Assembly: GCA_944470555.2 (NCBI GenBank)
Contig: OX104130.1
Coordinates: 58,251,491-58,315,490, forward strand
DNA: 64,000 nt
Reading direction: 5' to 3'
Source: Heterobilharzia americana
Taxonomy: Eukaryota; Platyhelminthes; Trematoda; Strigeidida; Schistosomatidae
How positions within the stretch are numbered: the first letter of the stretch is position 1; every line of letters starts with the position of its first letter. Of this stretch, positions 12,612 through 25,643 are shown piece by piece. The notes under the pieces are model-generated. The model searched no databases. It saw nothing but the letters and a program-made list of their open reading frames with translations, and was not told where the DNA came from. Both the position numbers and the translations under genes were made by a program.

Positions 12612-12930
12612 AGAATGGTCAGTTTGAAAATGGTTTACAAAGTTCACTCTCCACGTTGACATTTCTGACAGCCGAGTAGTTTTTTTCCGACTGCCCAGCT
12701 GCGGTGTCAACAAGGTGGTATTTTCTAGTTACTTAAGTTATTTATTAGTAGTATATTTCACTACCTCATGACACTTTCATGTAAGATATCACATTTTGTG
12801 ATCTTGGCTGGGTGGTTTCCAATGGAGATGCTTTTGACACCACAGTTGGGCAGTTGAAAAAGTAATCAACTGTGAGAGATCTCAACGTGAACCGTGCAAT
12901 TTGTAAATCATTTGCAAATTGATCATTCTA
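12612..12930. mobile_element. MITE-like foldback element with long inverted repeats
   Basis: About 99 bases at 12612-12710 pair with 12834-12930 as an imperfect inverted repeat (for example CTGCCCAGCTGCGGTGTCAA against its counterpart near 12834). The internal part is about 120 bp and non-coding. Size and shape fit a non-autonomous DNA transposon; target-site duplications are not clear. Confidence 0.55.
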
Positions 12931-15159
12931 TGGATCTAAAATGTTTATTGCACTAAAACACCAGTACATCAGTACAACTCTTCTGACTACAACCTTGTTA
13001 GGACCTTTGTTAACACTGGTCTTTTCAAATTTACAACATGTCTACATTTCGCATCAGACTTAGTATTCATCAATGGGCTTAGTTTATACCAAAAAAGTTA
13101 GCAAACTCCACTTTTAACTCATGTTTGGACCACATGTTTTTCGCTGGAACTATTTGGTAAACTGTGGAAAAGAGCTTTTACGTACCAAAATAATCAAGTT
13201 TCATATAGAAGCTACTCATTTATGATCTCTCTTGGTTTACGTCTTTCTTCTAGTTTTTCTTGCTTCTTTCATATATTGCCAATTTAGAAACGATCTCTCG
13301 CTTAACTTACTACCCAAAAAAGCTGCAAGTTTCTAGTATTACTCTATCTCTACTATGGTGATTTATTAGTATTTCCGGGTTATTGAGTGAAGTGTATGCG
13401 GTGTTGCGTAAACCTGTAAAGACTGTCAGCAGGATTATCTGTTTACTGATGTCCACTTTTTGTGAAACACCTCCCTTTAGGTAGATAATTCTCGAACGAA
13501 GGTTACTTCCTAAACAGTACATAGAAATGTGTGATTTAGCCTAATTTAATCCAGCCAACTGTCGTCACCAACATGGTATCTGGCATCACTGTTTAGACAG
13601 TCCAATTTGCCACACTTCATATCAGCACATCAGTGTACGAGGAAGCACAAGGGTAAAAGACTGAGAAATAAGGAAAAGAGTAATCAGGAGTGGTAGAAAG
13701 TCATAAAAAGAGAACAAGAAAGAATCAAAGCATTAGGAAATTCAGTGTGTAAATCCTGTTGACATGACCCCTAATAATGCACTTCTGAAGGTAAATAGTT
13801 GGTCGTCGAAAAATGGTGTGATGAAGTGGAAAAAAATGAATTTTCGGTTTTGTGCATGTTACCACCAATTCAAAAGATAGATTTGTGGGCATCAGGAAGT
13901 TTTATGGCTCCTTGAAAATTGCAATTTGTGTAATTTTATTCAATATCACAGTTAAAGTATTCTTCTCACAAACTATATTAATCTCCTGGAGAGTCTGCTA
14001 AATTATAAAACTATGTCACGCATTAATCCTCACTGATACACAGTTCATTGCGATATGGTTCATTTTTATAAATTCCTGTATAGACTGATTGACTTCATTC
14101 AACACTGAGAGGCAAAATATATGGTTGATTGTCATTCCGTGAGATAGACATCTTAGTTCATGCTAACAACTGGCAGCACCTGTTTTACCTCATACTTATT
14201 ATCCTCTTCATTACGACTTTCCTTGTTTGTCACCAGGCAAGACAAGGAGTTGGCACACAGGGATTCCATTAAGAACTGTAATCTAGAAACAAACATATTA
14301 CAACGCATGCATTAACATAATCATACAATAGAACGCAATAAGATACCTTTACTGAGGACCAATGTATTTAGGTGGAAAGAGATATGTCGATTTCGGAATC
14401 CTTGTTCATCGAATCAACATCCAATACATGTTATAGACATGATCTGACACCTATTCTGTGAGTGCAGAAAGTTATACTATCACTGAAAGGAATATCAGTG
14501 AAAGGAATAAAAAAACCATATATTGTAAGTTTTTGACTACTTTTATATGGTTGTGAGCAGTAGTTGATGAATAGTGACGTGATACGTATAATAAATCAAT
14601 GATGATAGTAAATAGCTGTGGCAGTGATCCCAATCGTTAGAAGTGATAGTTTTAGAAGGTGAGCGACTAATCAATTTTTTAAGTTACAGAAAGGTGGGGA
14701 AATTCTTAGGATATTTATGCAACTCAATTTATGGAGAAATATTTAACTGTCACATTTTAAATGCATATAGAACTTATATTTTTGGGATGCTGATTGATTC
14801 GGAGCAAGCATGACACTTTCCCTTTATTGCCGTGCCTTATAGTAACATGGAGATTAACTTTTTCGTCACTGAGCTATGGTGTGCAACACATTGATTATTT
14901 ATATTAAGGCGAATATTCCAGATAGTATCACTAAACGACTTACAACTTCCGAGTAATTTCATCACATTGAAACCAGATTGTCAAACTGGGAATCAATATG
15001 ATACTCCACCTCTATAATTCAGTTCGATTTGGTTTGAAATGATAAAACCTGGCTAGGCAGCCAGTGTGAATAAGACGAACGAACAGTTACGGATTATGAA
15101 TTTACATGTTAGTTGGGTAAAACCTTTTGTGATTGAAGTGAGACTAAGTTGTGGTCAGC

Positions 15160-15310
15160 ATCAGGATCTCGTTGCTCTGTTGGTAGAGCACCAGCCCGGT
15201 AAGCTGAAGGTTGGTGATACGAATCTCTTCACGACCCAGATTTTCACTTTTGGCCATTACTCATTATTTAATATTTGTTTGAAATTAACCTTATTTTGAA
15301 AATGTGTAAG
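15160..15310 (+). repeat. tRNA-like SINE (family D)
   Basis: GCTCTGTTGGTAGAGCACC is a good A-box region, and GGTGATACGAATCTC stands where the B-box should be but is decayed. Followed by the family tail. Confidence 0.6.
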
Positions 15311-15794
15311 GGTTTCATCAGTTACAGAAGAATTTCACTTTCCCATGTTTCATGAATACATGTTTACCTCTACTAAGTGGTCAGTTGCATTCAACTACAG
15401 ATAGTAACAGCCCATGTGATCACTGAGACTAGTTATTAGACACCAGTAACCGTTTTTCGCTGACGTAACAGATGGTAAGAATAGAATAAAGAAGGCGCAT
15501 AGACCATCTGAAAGGCCAGAAAAGCGTCCGAAACTTATTAGAACTGCTGCTAAAAGTGATTCTAAATCATTTCAGAATAAAATCACTTACGGGTCAAGTA
15601 GTCATGGAAAAACAAACACCCAAGTCGCGTAAATCTTGACATTGCACTTGAGCTTGCGAAAATTGCTTTTTCTCCCAAACGTTTGGAACCGTCTTCTTGA
15701 GAAATACAAACGTTGAATAAAGATATAAAACATGACTACCCACGCATCGTTGAATTCGGTCAATATTAGATCACAAGTTAATAAACTCTTTTAT

Positions 15795-16075
15795 ACTGGG
15801 CGATGATTGAAGGTGGAATTGAAATTTGAACTGGGGCTGATTTCCAACCAGCGACCACCGGGTTTTCAGCCCGATGCTCTACCATCTGAGCTACGGAGTC
15901 CGATTACTGATCAGATTTTATTTCACTTCAATCACCAAGGTGGTCGTCGGTTCGAATCCGGCTGTGGTTCAAATTTTTGTTTCACCTTCAGTCATCACCC
16001 AGTATAAATACTAGTCTGCCAGACTACGGCTATATCAGATAGTCAAATGATAATTAATAAACTCTCTTGGTGTTC
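15795..16075. repeat. tRNA-Phe-like SINE (family D), inverted pair
   Basis: The - strand at about 15835-15905 reads GTAGCTCAGATGGTAGAGC, then CGGGCTGAAAACCCG, whose seven-base loop CTGAAAA shows a GAA (Phe) anticodon. The + strand half (15940-16075) has B-box GGTTCGAATCCGG and the tail CCCAGTATAAATACTAGTC. Lacks the acceptor end needed for a real tRNA. Confidence 0.65.
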
Positions 16076-16719
16076 ATTCATCTCTGATCTAATTCGTTTT
16101 TGTGGTCAGGAAAAAGGCAGCTAAGCTTGATAGATAATTCATCCACAGGTTTTCTGTTAATTTCTGTAGTGTATTGCTATCATAACTTGAAGTAGAAAAG
16201 ATTGATTGTGATTTGATTTATTGGTTTTGGAACATTGTGTTCCTACTGTAAAAAAATATTTCAGCGTAACTTGAGTCTGAAATATCATTTGTACAAGAAT
16301 CAACTCTGGTAAGTTGATCTTAGAGTGAATCAAGTAATCTAGGTGTCCCAAAAGTGAAAATAAGTTTTCTAAGCTTATCTAGTAGTGTTTTTTTTATTTC
16401 GTCGGTTGCGGTACAATGGCCGTACGTTTCTTCTCTTCATTTTTTTTGTCTAATTTGTACCATATACATAAAATAAATATTCAGTATATCAATCCCTCTT
16501 GTTATTTTTTTCTCATGGGGTTTAATCGTCACCTGTTATTTTGTCTGATTTTTCGAATTCTGTTTTGTTTTCCTCATTTTTAGCATTAAAAGAAAGACAT
16601 GAAAAACAATAATCTGACTTCTATTATTATTATCATCATCATAATTTCTACCAATATTAAAAACAGTTGCCTTTGGAAAATAGCATTGGTGGTTGAAGTC
16701 AAATTTAAATTTTTCTTAA

Positions 16720-16830
16720 CAGTCGGGTTTTGTAGCTGAGTTGGTAGGGTACCGGGTCGGAAACCTGGTGATCGCTGGTTCGAGCTCTGCTACAGCCACC
16801 TTTATTCATCACCTAGTATAAAAATAGAAT
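16720..16830 (+). repeat. tRNA-like SINE (family D)
   Basis: TAGCTGAGTTGGTAGGGTAC (A-box), anticodon stem CGGG/CCTG, B-box GGTTCGAGCTC and tail CATCACCTAGTATAAA, as in the copy at 15940-16075. Confidence 0.65.
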
Positions 16831-18924
16831 TTAACAGTTATTAGTGTCATCATTATTAAGGTTATTATTCAGAATTAAAGTAGTTATTTAGAAAAATATT
16901 CATATTCGAAATAAACAAATAAATAATTGAGTATATTCATTTGTATGGATGTATGCATCTGACCACATTGCTAGACAGGACTACAATCAGCCTAGATTAA
17001 GGCCTTGATTAAAGGTTATTGATGGATGTTATTACAAGATAATGAATTTCTGACCAAGTAATATGACTAACATATTGTATAAATCTGAAATCTAACATGT
17101 TAGTATGGATCTCTTCAATTTACTATATTTTTAACCTGTACCATGCCATTTGATCAAAATAAGTTAACTATATAATCAGGAAGTTTGAAATACCTAAGTT
17201 GTTCACAACTTGACGCTATGTCCTAGACTGAAGACTTTGAGGCTCTGTTGAACAACTCATTTGGAGGTGTATTTAAGCTGGGCATTTATCACTTCTCTAT
17301 TGGTTAGGTAATGATAATTCTAATAATGCAAGTAAGCTATTTTAATAAGCAGTTTACTATGAAACCTTTTATATAAACTTACATCAGGTCTGTTGCATAC
17401 ATGAAAAAGAGTGAAGTGTTCATTTACTGATCAGTTTTCTATGGAGTTTCCCACTGCACAGTTTAAAAAACAAATACGATACACCTACTGAAGAGGAATT
17501 TGAGTTTCATGCAAGATTTTTATGTGCTCAACATTCTTTCATCTTTAACTTAATGCCTTGAAACTATTATATAAACTTCAATCAAACAATAGTCGTGTTT
17601 CAGTTTCTTTAAACATTATCATTATAATTTTACAACCCATTCGAATGAATAAAGAATATTCTTTTCCATTACTTCTCCTTCAGTTCCTGCAGCTAAATAT
17701 ACATATTAAGTAATTTTGTGTTGAGGAAGTCAATTCAAACAAGTCTTGCTGACGCAGTGTTATTCACTATGATGTACGTATAGCCATGGAACCTGATGCG
17801 GTTATCGAAAAAAAAATTTTTTTGTTCATTGTGATTGTGTTTCTTGAAATTAGGACTTCCTTATATTTTATGTATTACGTTTTACTTGTATTTGCAACGC
17901 TACCGGACGCCTACATTTGATCAGGTTGTTGTCTTTTAAACAGTATATAGTGTTTAACTGGGTGGCTTGTTGGGGCGAAATTAATTTGAAGATAGTTAGT
18001 TGTACACGAATATTGAGATGGATGTAATTTGTTCTGTTTACCGAAGTATAGTGATGATTTCACTATATCTTGGGTTTCAGTAGAACGAGAATTACACATT
18101 ATTTTATTGTCATTCTTTTCCGTAATTGCTGTCTTTATTTTCTCAATGATGCCAATCTCTGACTAATAAATTGAAACTGACAATTATTTATTAACTAATT
18201 CCTCTTCGCTAAATCGATATTTTATGCTGTATTGTTTTAAAACTCCATGTAGTAGAGCCGTCGGTAATGAGATAATTGAAGAGAAGTTTACCGCCTGGAT
18301 TGTTTTCTAAGTATCTTGAATCAGCGAAAATTCGAAAAGGCCAACCATTGTTCGGCGACCTATAAAACCAATGACAAAGTATTCATCATAAGACCTGAGT
18401 ATCGTTAACCTAATTCGGCACATATTTGAGAGCGATTACTCCTTATGACCCTTAAAATAGAATTTTCATTTTCCTTCAGATGAAAACAACCTAACCTGAA
18501 AAACCCTTCAAAACAGTAAAATATAACTATGTTTATATACCGTATTACATGATACGAACCCTTTTCTAAGCTTTTCAACACTCGAACAGCTTCGACCGAA
18601 GGGATTCAAATTCTGTTAAGTAGTTACTGCACATAGAACCTTGAAAAATTGGCTTGTTTCTTGTATGACAGCAGATATTTGATTGTTTAATATTCCGTTT
18701 TAATTCTTAATTTTTGTCCTGTGCTTTCTCCGCACTCTGAAAAAGTATCTTTACATTCCATACTGAAATCTCCTTATTCTGTAAAAAGGAATAGAAGCTT
18801 GTCATAACGTCAGGTTCTACATTTGTTTAGTTGATTAGAATTCACCGGCTAATGTTATTGGAATACTAACTGGAAAAACTCTTACTTATGTTGAATCTCT
18901 TTTTTGCTTTGTTGTCTTCTACAG

Positions 18925-19082
18925 TTTCCAGGCGTGTGTAAATGTACAAATACCTAAGTGGTTTGGTGGACTTGATGGACAGGCTTTATTTTTAGATACT
19001 GAAGGAAATTTCATCCCTGAACGTGTTCGACAAATGGCTACCGCCCTAACCAATCACTGTAGACGTCATTATATTGCAGCAA
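18925..19082 (+). CDS. RAD51C: RAD51C exon, central ATPase core
   Basis: The acceptor TTCTACAG precedes 18925. The first T completes a Cys codon with TG from the previous exon, giving CFQACVNVQIP, parallel to human CMQLAVDVQIP. It continues with WFGGLDGQALFLDTEGNF and the basic RVRQMATAL helix, matching the FIDTEGSF region of RAD51C. The exon leaves phase 1 at a GTGAGG donor (19083). The 158 nt length is consistent in frame with both neighbours. Confidence 0.95.
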
Positions 19083-19574
19083 GTGAGGTTATGCTTATAT
19101 TTAAAGAAATTCTTTAGGTATGGATTATCATCGCTTATGTCTGTGGTTAAATTTGATATTGTTGCTCACGAAAGATCCCCATAGTAGATAATACTGAGAA
19201 AACGTTTGATTCAGGTGAATATTTATTTTCACTGAAGTCTCAGGCTTGGCCATGTGGAAGGTAGTTTTGATACAATAGTAGCATAAACTTGGGATGTATT
19301 AGATGATTATTAAATGTACAAGTGGTAAACCGGGGGTGGGGTGATTTTACTCAATCGGATACTTAAGAGTGACAAAACAAAACAAAAATTGATCGACACG
19401 TGAATATGTAGTTATACAGTAGATATGAAACCAAATGAAACTAAAATGCAGAGTAATTGTAGTAAGAATGGTGAACCAAGCAATTAAAATGTTATTGGTG
19501 ACTAACTCAAGTATATAGACGGAAAATGAAGTAACGAACCAGAAAAACATTCAGCGAAAACTCAACCGACTTCA

Positions 19575-19915
19575 AGAAGTTTTCATCACTGACCGACTCC
19601 ACCCTGAGGATTACTTAGAACCCGAGGTTACTGGACACATGTTTCGTCCTAGTCTAGGTCTCCTCGGCAGTTCCCACCGATGACCTCTTGAGGAGTAGAA
19701 ACCCAGGACCATCAAGTTACTGTTACACCTCCAGGTGGGCATTCAATGGTCTATGCTTCCTGAATCCTGTCAATTCATGATATAGCATAAGCATCATGCA
19801 GTGGTATCGGTAACGGGTCATGTGTGGGCACTACTGAGGAGATCCAAACTGAAACGAAACAGTTATCGAGTGATCTCGGATCTCAAGTATTTCTTTGGTT
19901 GAAGCTGGTTTGTGG
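19575..19915. repeat. family-C SINE inverted dimer (decayed)
   Basis: Left arm - strand core CCGAGGAG...GACGAAAC (U to C in the core); right arm + strand CTACTGAGGAG with a rearranged stem II before ACGAAACAG. Lies in RAD51C intron 3. Confidence 0.6.
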
Positions 19916-20489
19916 TGAAGAACCCTTGAATTCAATTAAGTTTTCGTTAAATATTTTCCTGTTTCTTTATTTCATTTTCTGTATGTATACTTGAGTTAAT
20001 GATATTTTAATTGCACAGTTCGTTATTCTTACCTTATGAAATTATTCTCGTCATAACGAAATCCTTTTAAATCATCTAAGGAAGCTAGACTTCAGTTTCA
20101 TCTATCAATTAAAACAGAAACCCGGTACAACATAGTCGCGAAGAGACCACCTATAATAATAAAGCAACACCAAAAAGATAAACAAAAGACATAGAAAGAT
20201 AGAGCAATGGAAATGGACAGTAAGATAATCAGTTTTAATCATATATTCAAGGAAGCACTCACTTCTTTCGTTTCATTTCTCGGTAATATAGGAAACAAGA
20301 AAACTACAGCATGATCTCCATTGATTTTAATTCTCAACCATGTCTTCTATCCTCTCAGGCTATTAAGTTAAAGGATCACTTGGAACCTCTTCCAGGGAGT
20401 CGTGAAGCGCCTACAGATTCTAACCTTCCACAAATGTCGTTCATTCCATAGCGCCAGATCTTACACTGTCCACATCTCCACTTATTCCA

Positions 20490-20690
20490 ACCAGTCCAAA
20501 GGCAAGCGAACAGCGATTAATGTGGAAGCCGCTTTGGCGTTTGAGGCCATGTGTGTTGAGTTCAAGTCTCAGTGGGAACAACATCGCTCGCTAGGGTGCA
20601 GGCACACCGGCTGACGAGCCTCATATAGGGCGAAACATGCCTCCTGAGTTACACTGCCAGCCACCAGGCAGATTACAGTGCACAAAATAG
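20490..20690 (+). repeat. SM-alpha-like SINE unit (family A)
   Basis: Tail of the tRNA-like head (GAGTTCAAGTCTCAGTGGG), then a + strand hammerhead at 20597-20658 with CTGACGAG and CGAAA; the sequence around the expected cleavage triplet is altered (ATGCCTC). Confidence 0.7.
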
Positions 20691-21506
20691 TTACCATTAT
20701 ATGTTAGTGGTGCAAGGTGACCAAACTATTATTTGTAAAGAAAAAGATCAAGCTTCCGCCTCAAACGTTGTTGGCGATAAGTTTTAAGTTGCTCTCTTTA
20801 AGGTTTGCTTTATATGGCCAATAAGAATTTTTGACTTCATTGTATTCGTTTACTGGTGAAACTGGTAGAGCTTTCTTAGTAGGATTTCTACTCAAATCTT
20901 CATAAGTAACCAAGTGGTTTGAAACTAGATTTTCCGTGTCAGGATATAGATGAGCGCATGGTTGGAAAGAAATTTAAAGCCAAATAAAACTTTTCTTTCA
21001 CCAAACAGTTTTAAGTTTATAGGACTGTTTGAAAGGAACGTAATGGGTTTTAGTTGAGTATCGGATAAATAAATTAGGGGTTAGCTTTTCGTTGTAGTGC
21101 ATGATACTGAAATAAGTGTATCCAGAAGGATTTTTCTCGGAGGTTACATATTGTCAGTCGGCTGAGTAATATCACATTACGAATAATTCAAAAGCACATA
21201 ACTTCAATGAGACTTCCATGTACACGTAAAAAGGGACCTACACATTTATCATATTCAGGCTTTATTTTGAGAGCTACCATTCATATAAGGTCAAGTTTTC
21301 CATTCATGTAGATAGTTTTGAACGATTCCCAAGACTTGTTATTACATTTCGTGCATAGATTATGGCTACCAATAGAAAGTACAAAATATGTTTTAGTATG
21401 ATCCACCTGTATTTTATTATTTTTATCTCGTTTCTCGCTGACTACCTTATGCTATCAAAGTTATCCCTCTGTAACATATTGCGTATAATCTCTTGTTTCT
21501 CTAAAG

Positions 21507-21658
21507 ATCCAGAGAAATCTGATGAACTTTCTATCCGACAGCATTGCCCAAGCGTTGAAAGTATAATGTCTGGGATTCACTATATACGAATCACTGATCA
21601 CTTGAAGTTACTAGCAGTCTGTCAACATCTTGAACAGTTTTGTGATCAACATCCATTG
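21507..21658 (+). CDS. RAD51C: RAD51C exon between Walker motifs
   Basis: The acceptor TTTCTCTAAAG precedes 21507. The frame gives PEKSDELSIRQHCPSVES and then SGIHYIRITDHLKLL, equivalent to human LSHIYYFRCRDYTELL. It ends in phase 0 after HPL at a GTAAAT donor. This stretch links the DTEG region to Walker B. Conservation is moderate, but phase and order are exact. Confidence 0.93.
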
Positions 21659-21759
21659 GTAAATTTTCTATAATCCAGTTGTATTGATTTTGTTCTTCCC
21701 CATTGAATCACTTAGACTAAGTATATTGTTGTTATGATACTTGTAATTCTCTGTTGCTA

Positions 21760-22015
21760 TACAGGGCCGAATTACTCGACCTCTGTTGGCAGATGAGTTC
21801 GTATGCAGATGCCTCGATACTGTCGAATGCTGATGATGGTATATTGATATTGGTGGCTATCAAAGGAATTCAGGACGTGCATTTCGTCTTATTCGGAACT
21901 CGTCAGCTGGATGTACCTGCACCCCAGTGAGTGATGTTGTTCTCACTGAGGCTCAAACGCAGCACTCATCGCTCCAAGCACCAGAGCGTTATCCTCTGCT
22001 AGCCACCAAGGTCAA
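21760..22015 (-). repeat. SM-alpha-like SINE unit (family A)
   Basis: The - strand carries a tRNA-like head (GGTGGCTAGCAGAGGATAAC), a decayed B-box and a hammerhead at 21868-21920. Lies in RAD51C intron 4. Confidence 0.75.
21868..21920 (-). ncRNA. hammerhead ribozyme (family A)
   Basis: - strand CTGACGAG, stem II with one mismatch, CGAAATGCACGTC, and stem I arms ACATCCAG/CTGAAT. Catalytic boxes intact. Confidence 0.65.
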
Positions 22016-22253
22016 CTAAACTAGATATACTTTTTTTTAAAACTGCATTTTCGCCTGCTTTCTGTGCTCATTTCCACCAGCTATTAGTAATCATGAAAAC
22101 ATCTACATTACAGTAGCGACTAAACAGTCATGCTACCCTTGTCTTCTTCTTTTCGTAGTCAGCAAATGAAAATTCCTAGTATTGAAAATTGTGGTAATGG
22201 TTAATACAAGTATAAGATCTCGCCATAGTAGCAGAATTTAATTTTATAATATA

Positions 22254-22810
22254 TTATTATTATTTGTCCCTTGGGTTCCTAATGGAACATAGGACTTCAG
22301 TAGCACGTCTCCATTCCACTCTGTTCTCTGATATCTTTAGAACCTGGCTCCACGACAGCCCACAACCTCTCATTTCCTTCTCGCACCATCTCCTCCATGT
22401 CACCCTCACCTCACAAACCCAACTCGTCGCTTCCCATCTGGGTTCCACTCGAGGGACTGACCTGACGCGTGATGTCCCCAGTCGGCCTTCTCAGTGTATC
22501 CCCAATCCAATCCATCTCCACTTCCTTCAACTGTATATTTGTTGAGCGATAGCTTCTTGGTTGCTTCGTTCCCAGAGCTCCTTGTTGCTTATTCTTTCTG
22601 GCAATCCATCTGATCTTCAGTAACGAGCCAGCGTGGGCGGCAGTTGCTGATGAATGTCTGTAGTTTGTTGGAAATGCCTTTCGTAACACGCCAAGTCTCT
22701 CAACCATATAAAAGCACTGAGTTGGCCGACGTTGGTGTTGAAAATCCGGATCTTGTTGTTTATGCTGAGTGCGGTGCGGTGGATCTCCACACTGGTTTAT
22801 TAAGTTTGAT
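22254..22810 (-). mobile_element. RTE/SR-type non-LTR retrotransposon, 3' end
   Basis: The - strand matches 11035-11579 closely, including ENRVEWRRATEVLCSIRNPRDK and the GGGACAAATAATAATAATA terminus. 5' truncated. It lies in intron 4 of RAD51C in the opposite orientation to the intron 2 copy. Confidence 0.85.
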
Positions 22811-23202
22811 TTGTTTAATTTCAAATAGCTTATATGGGATTAATTACTTAGATGAAGTTTCGAGCACACGTTATTTCTCATTATCATATCATCTAGTTCT
22901 CCTATGTCTTACATATTTCTGGAATAAATGTTGCATCATGCCTATTACATATTTTGAGTGTTGATTCGTTGAATAAAGATTCTTTCCACGTAAATATATT
23001 GACCATCAGCACAGTCACCTTATTGAACCCTGTTGTATTATTGTGATAGTGCATGCGCTGTAATTGCTGAGTTTTTTTCAGTTAGTTGATCTTAGCGGGG
23101 CCTATCATTTTATGTTTGGCTAGTTCCCTATTCTGTTGTAACCTTACTGACCACGACTGACTGGTCTGATCTATCTATTTGATCCCGCTCCCACCCCACC
23201 CC

Positions 23203-23228
23203 ATATATATATATATATATATATATAT
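23203..23228. repeat. (AT)n microsatellite
   Basis: About 13 AT units before RAD51C exon 23387-23518. Confidence 0.95.
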
Positions 23229-23386
23229 GCCTAAACAGATTCAACTCATTGATCTGAACTTTTCAATCTAAACTCGAAATGTATCTTCTTCTACTCATTA
23301 ATATGGCTTTACATGTATATATATCCATATCCTAAATAACGATATGTAAAAATATGCCAAGAATCTTTTTTAAAAATTTAATTTAG

Positions 23387-23518
23387 ATACGACTAATTGT
23401 AGTTGACAGTATTGCCCTCCCATTTCGTTATGACTTCGATGACATTCCTCAACGTAATCGTTTGTTGGCAAGTGTCGCACAAATTCTTCTCGGTATTGCT
23501 GGACGTCAGCAAGCTACG
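23387..23518 (+). CDS. RAD51C: RAD51C exon with Walker B motif
   Basis: The acceptor AATTTAG precedes 23387 and the donor GTAAGT starts at 23519, with phase 0 at both ends (44 codons). The frame reads IRLIVVDSIALPFRYDFDD, the hydrophobic LIVVD Walker B strand of RAD51 paralogs (human VRLVIVDGIAFPFRHDLDD), followed by the RNRLLASVAQ helix. The Walker B Asp is present. A (TA)n microsatellite starts only about 18 bases after the donor. Confidence 0.95.
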
Positions 23519-23534
23519 GTAAGTTAGCTAACTA

Positions 23535-23536
<2 letters not shown>

Positions 23537-23576
<40 letters not shown>
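23537..23576. repeat. (AT)n microsatellite
   Basis: Twenty AT units, starting 18 bases after a RAD51C donor site. Confidence 0.97.
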
Positions 23577-23583
<7 letters not shown>

Positions 23584-25643
23584 ATGAATTTAAGTGTAAG
23601 TAATAAGGTGATTGACACAACGATTTGTTTCTTATTGATGTCTTCGATGAACTTCCATTTTACAGGTGAACACTTTCCATGTCAAAAGACTTAATTTCCT
23701 ACATTTACCAATAAATAACAGTTTTTGATCATATGTTATCATTAAATGATTTTCTATCAACGTTAAAACGCAGTTGGTCGATTAGGATTTTTTGTGCTTT
23801 TAACACCTCGCTTTCTTTTTGAATAAAGATCAAGTTAACTTCATTGGCTGAGTTGTATTAGCTTCAAAAAGGTCGATTGAAGTTTTACTAACTTTCGCAA
23901 CAAGTGGAACGTAGTGGAATTGGATTTAAAGGTTATTTCTTTGTGTTCATTGTAGAATAGCCTGCAAGTTGTCATCATTTTGCCTCATTCAAAATGCAAA
24001 TAAGTCAATCAAGTAGACTGAGAATTGCCTAGGAATAAAACATCAAGGTCTTCTGTATGAGATATTGAGTAGTGGAATAATGTAAAAATTACATAAACCA
24101 GGGAGTAAGATGAATAGTCTTTTTTTACGCCGTATCTCTACCTGATGATGTTTAGACACTAAGGGCTAAAAACCGCTGAACCCTACTATATGTGTTCAAC
24201 TCAGCATAGTTTTGTAACAGGGCAAAAGAGTTGCTTTGATTTATGGATCTAAGATGTTTATATTCTACCGTTCTAACTAAGGCTATTAGGGTGGCTCATG
24301 AACGTAGTTGAAGTGGTTAACGAGAGTACTGTCACTAGTGTCAGTTCCAAGTTGATCAGTCTTAATGCATCCTAGTGTCCCTTTGTCATCATAAACCTCA
24401 CTAAGTATATGGCGTAAATTAATAACACAACGTTGATTTGGCATATCTAATTGATTAAATTATGAACAACAGAATAACACTTACCGAGTTCTTTCTGTAT
24501 CTCAAAGAAGAAAAAACAGGGTTCTCATATGAACCGATTATGACATGATTTCAAATAATCGATAACGTTCTGCACCAATAGGAAGTCAACGCCCAATATG
24601 AAAAATGCCGTCACTAGATTATATAATATAAAAGGATGTTTGTGGTAGGAATGATCAAGTTCAACTACTAATATGCCATTCTACATCGCCTTTTTTTATC
24701 AAAACAGGAAGCCATAGGCATTCACTAGACTGTATTATTTCAGGGGAGTAAATTTTGTTCTAACGCATCAGAGAAATGGAGTTGAATCAGTTGATGGTGT
24801 CCACGTGGAAATTCTGTTGTGCCACATAAAGTAATTGGTAACTGTGAACATATTACACATGTGCTCACCTTGAGTGTTTCGGCTCTTGGGAACACAAGAT
24901 CAAAAATACCAATAGTATGGATAATCTCTTCGAACAGAAATTTTGTTCTGTGTTACGTTGCATGGCTGGTGTCTTGTTAGTTGAGCTACCATCTCATTCA
25001 TCTAACTTCGGTTTCAGAATGTGTATTTAGGTGACACTGAGATGGTGGACAAAAACATTGTGGATTCCCTACCATATGCCACGACTCGATCTCCATCCTC
25101 AAATCTCTGGGATGCAGTCAAAATAGCGTCAACTAACTGAACTAGAAACACCACTGACTGACATTTAAAATTACTTTGATGGAGCAAAAGACAACAAATC
25201 GTTTCATCTCAAGTGATTTCCGGTTCCATTTCACTAGATGTAGTCGTTGGCTCATCTACGCTATGTGGGTAGTTCTTAGTTAGACTTCTTATCCCACCTT
25301 CAATGTCAGTTTATATGAGACTCAGAAGATTTTGTTCACTACTGTACATGAATCCGCCAACTGAAAGTAATAAATATGGCCGTCAGTTCATAAAAGCCGA
25401 TTAAAATGTACCAGTTGGGTTCTCGGTGTGGTCACTAAATTATAGATTGGTACGATACTACAATAGGCTGTGCCAGATAGCAGTGCTTCCTACGTATTGG
25501 CTCATAGAATCTAAAGGGTCACCAGTGCATTTGTTTCATGACCAAGCTCCACCCAACAAACCAACATCGTTTACTAAAATAGCAATACCTTTGTGTTTAT
25601 ACAAACTTACTCTCTATATTTTTAACAAACATTCATTTTGCAG

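Larger units (their letters stand above)
482..18924 (+). other. RAD51C 18.4-kb intron
   Basis: Bounded by GTCAGT and TTCTACAG. Stretches 864-4840, 12931-15150 and 16870-18900 show no gene or repeat that I can name; they are AT-rich with only short chance open frames. The remainder is mobile-element and SINE sequence listed separately. Confidence 0.8.

Noticed and set aside
15835..15905. Functional tRNA-Phe gene
   Set aside because: The anticodon arm looks right, but the T-arm and acceptor ends do not pair and it sits in a repeat family.
22264..22964. Several overlapping open frames on both strands
   Set aside because: They are frames of the RTE-like 3' end and its antisense.
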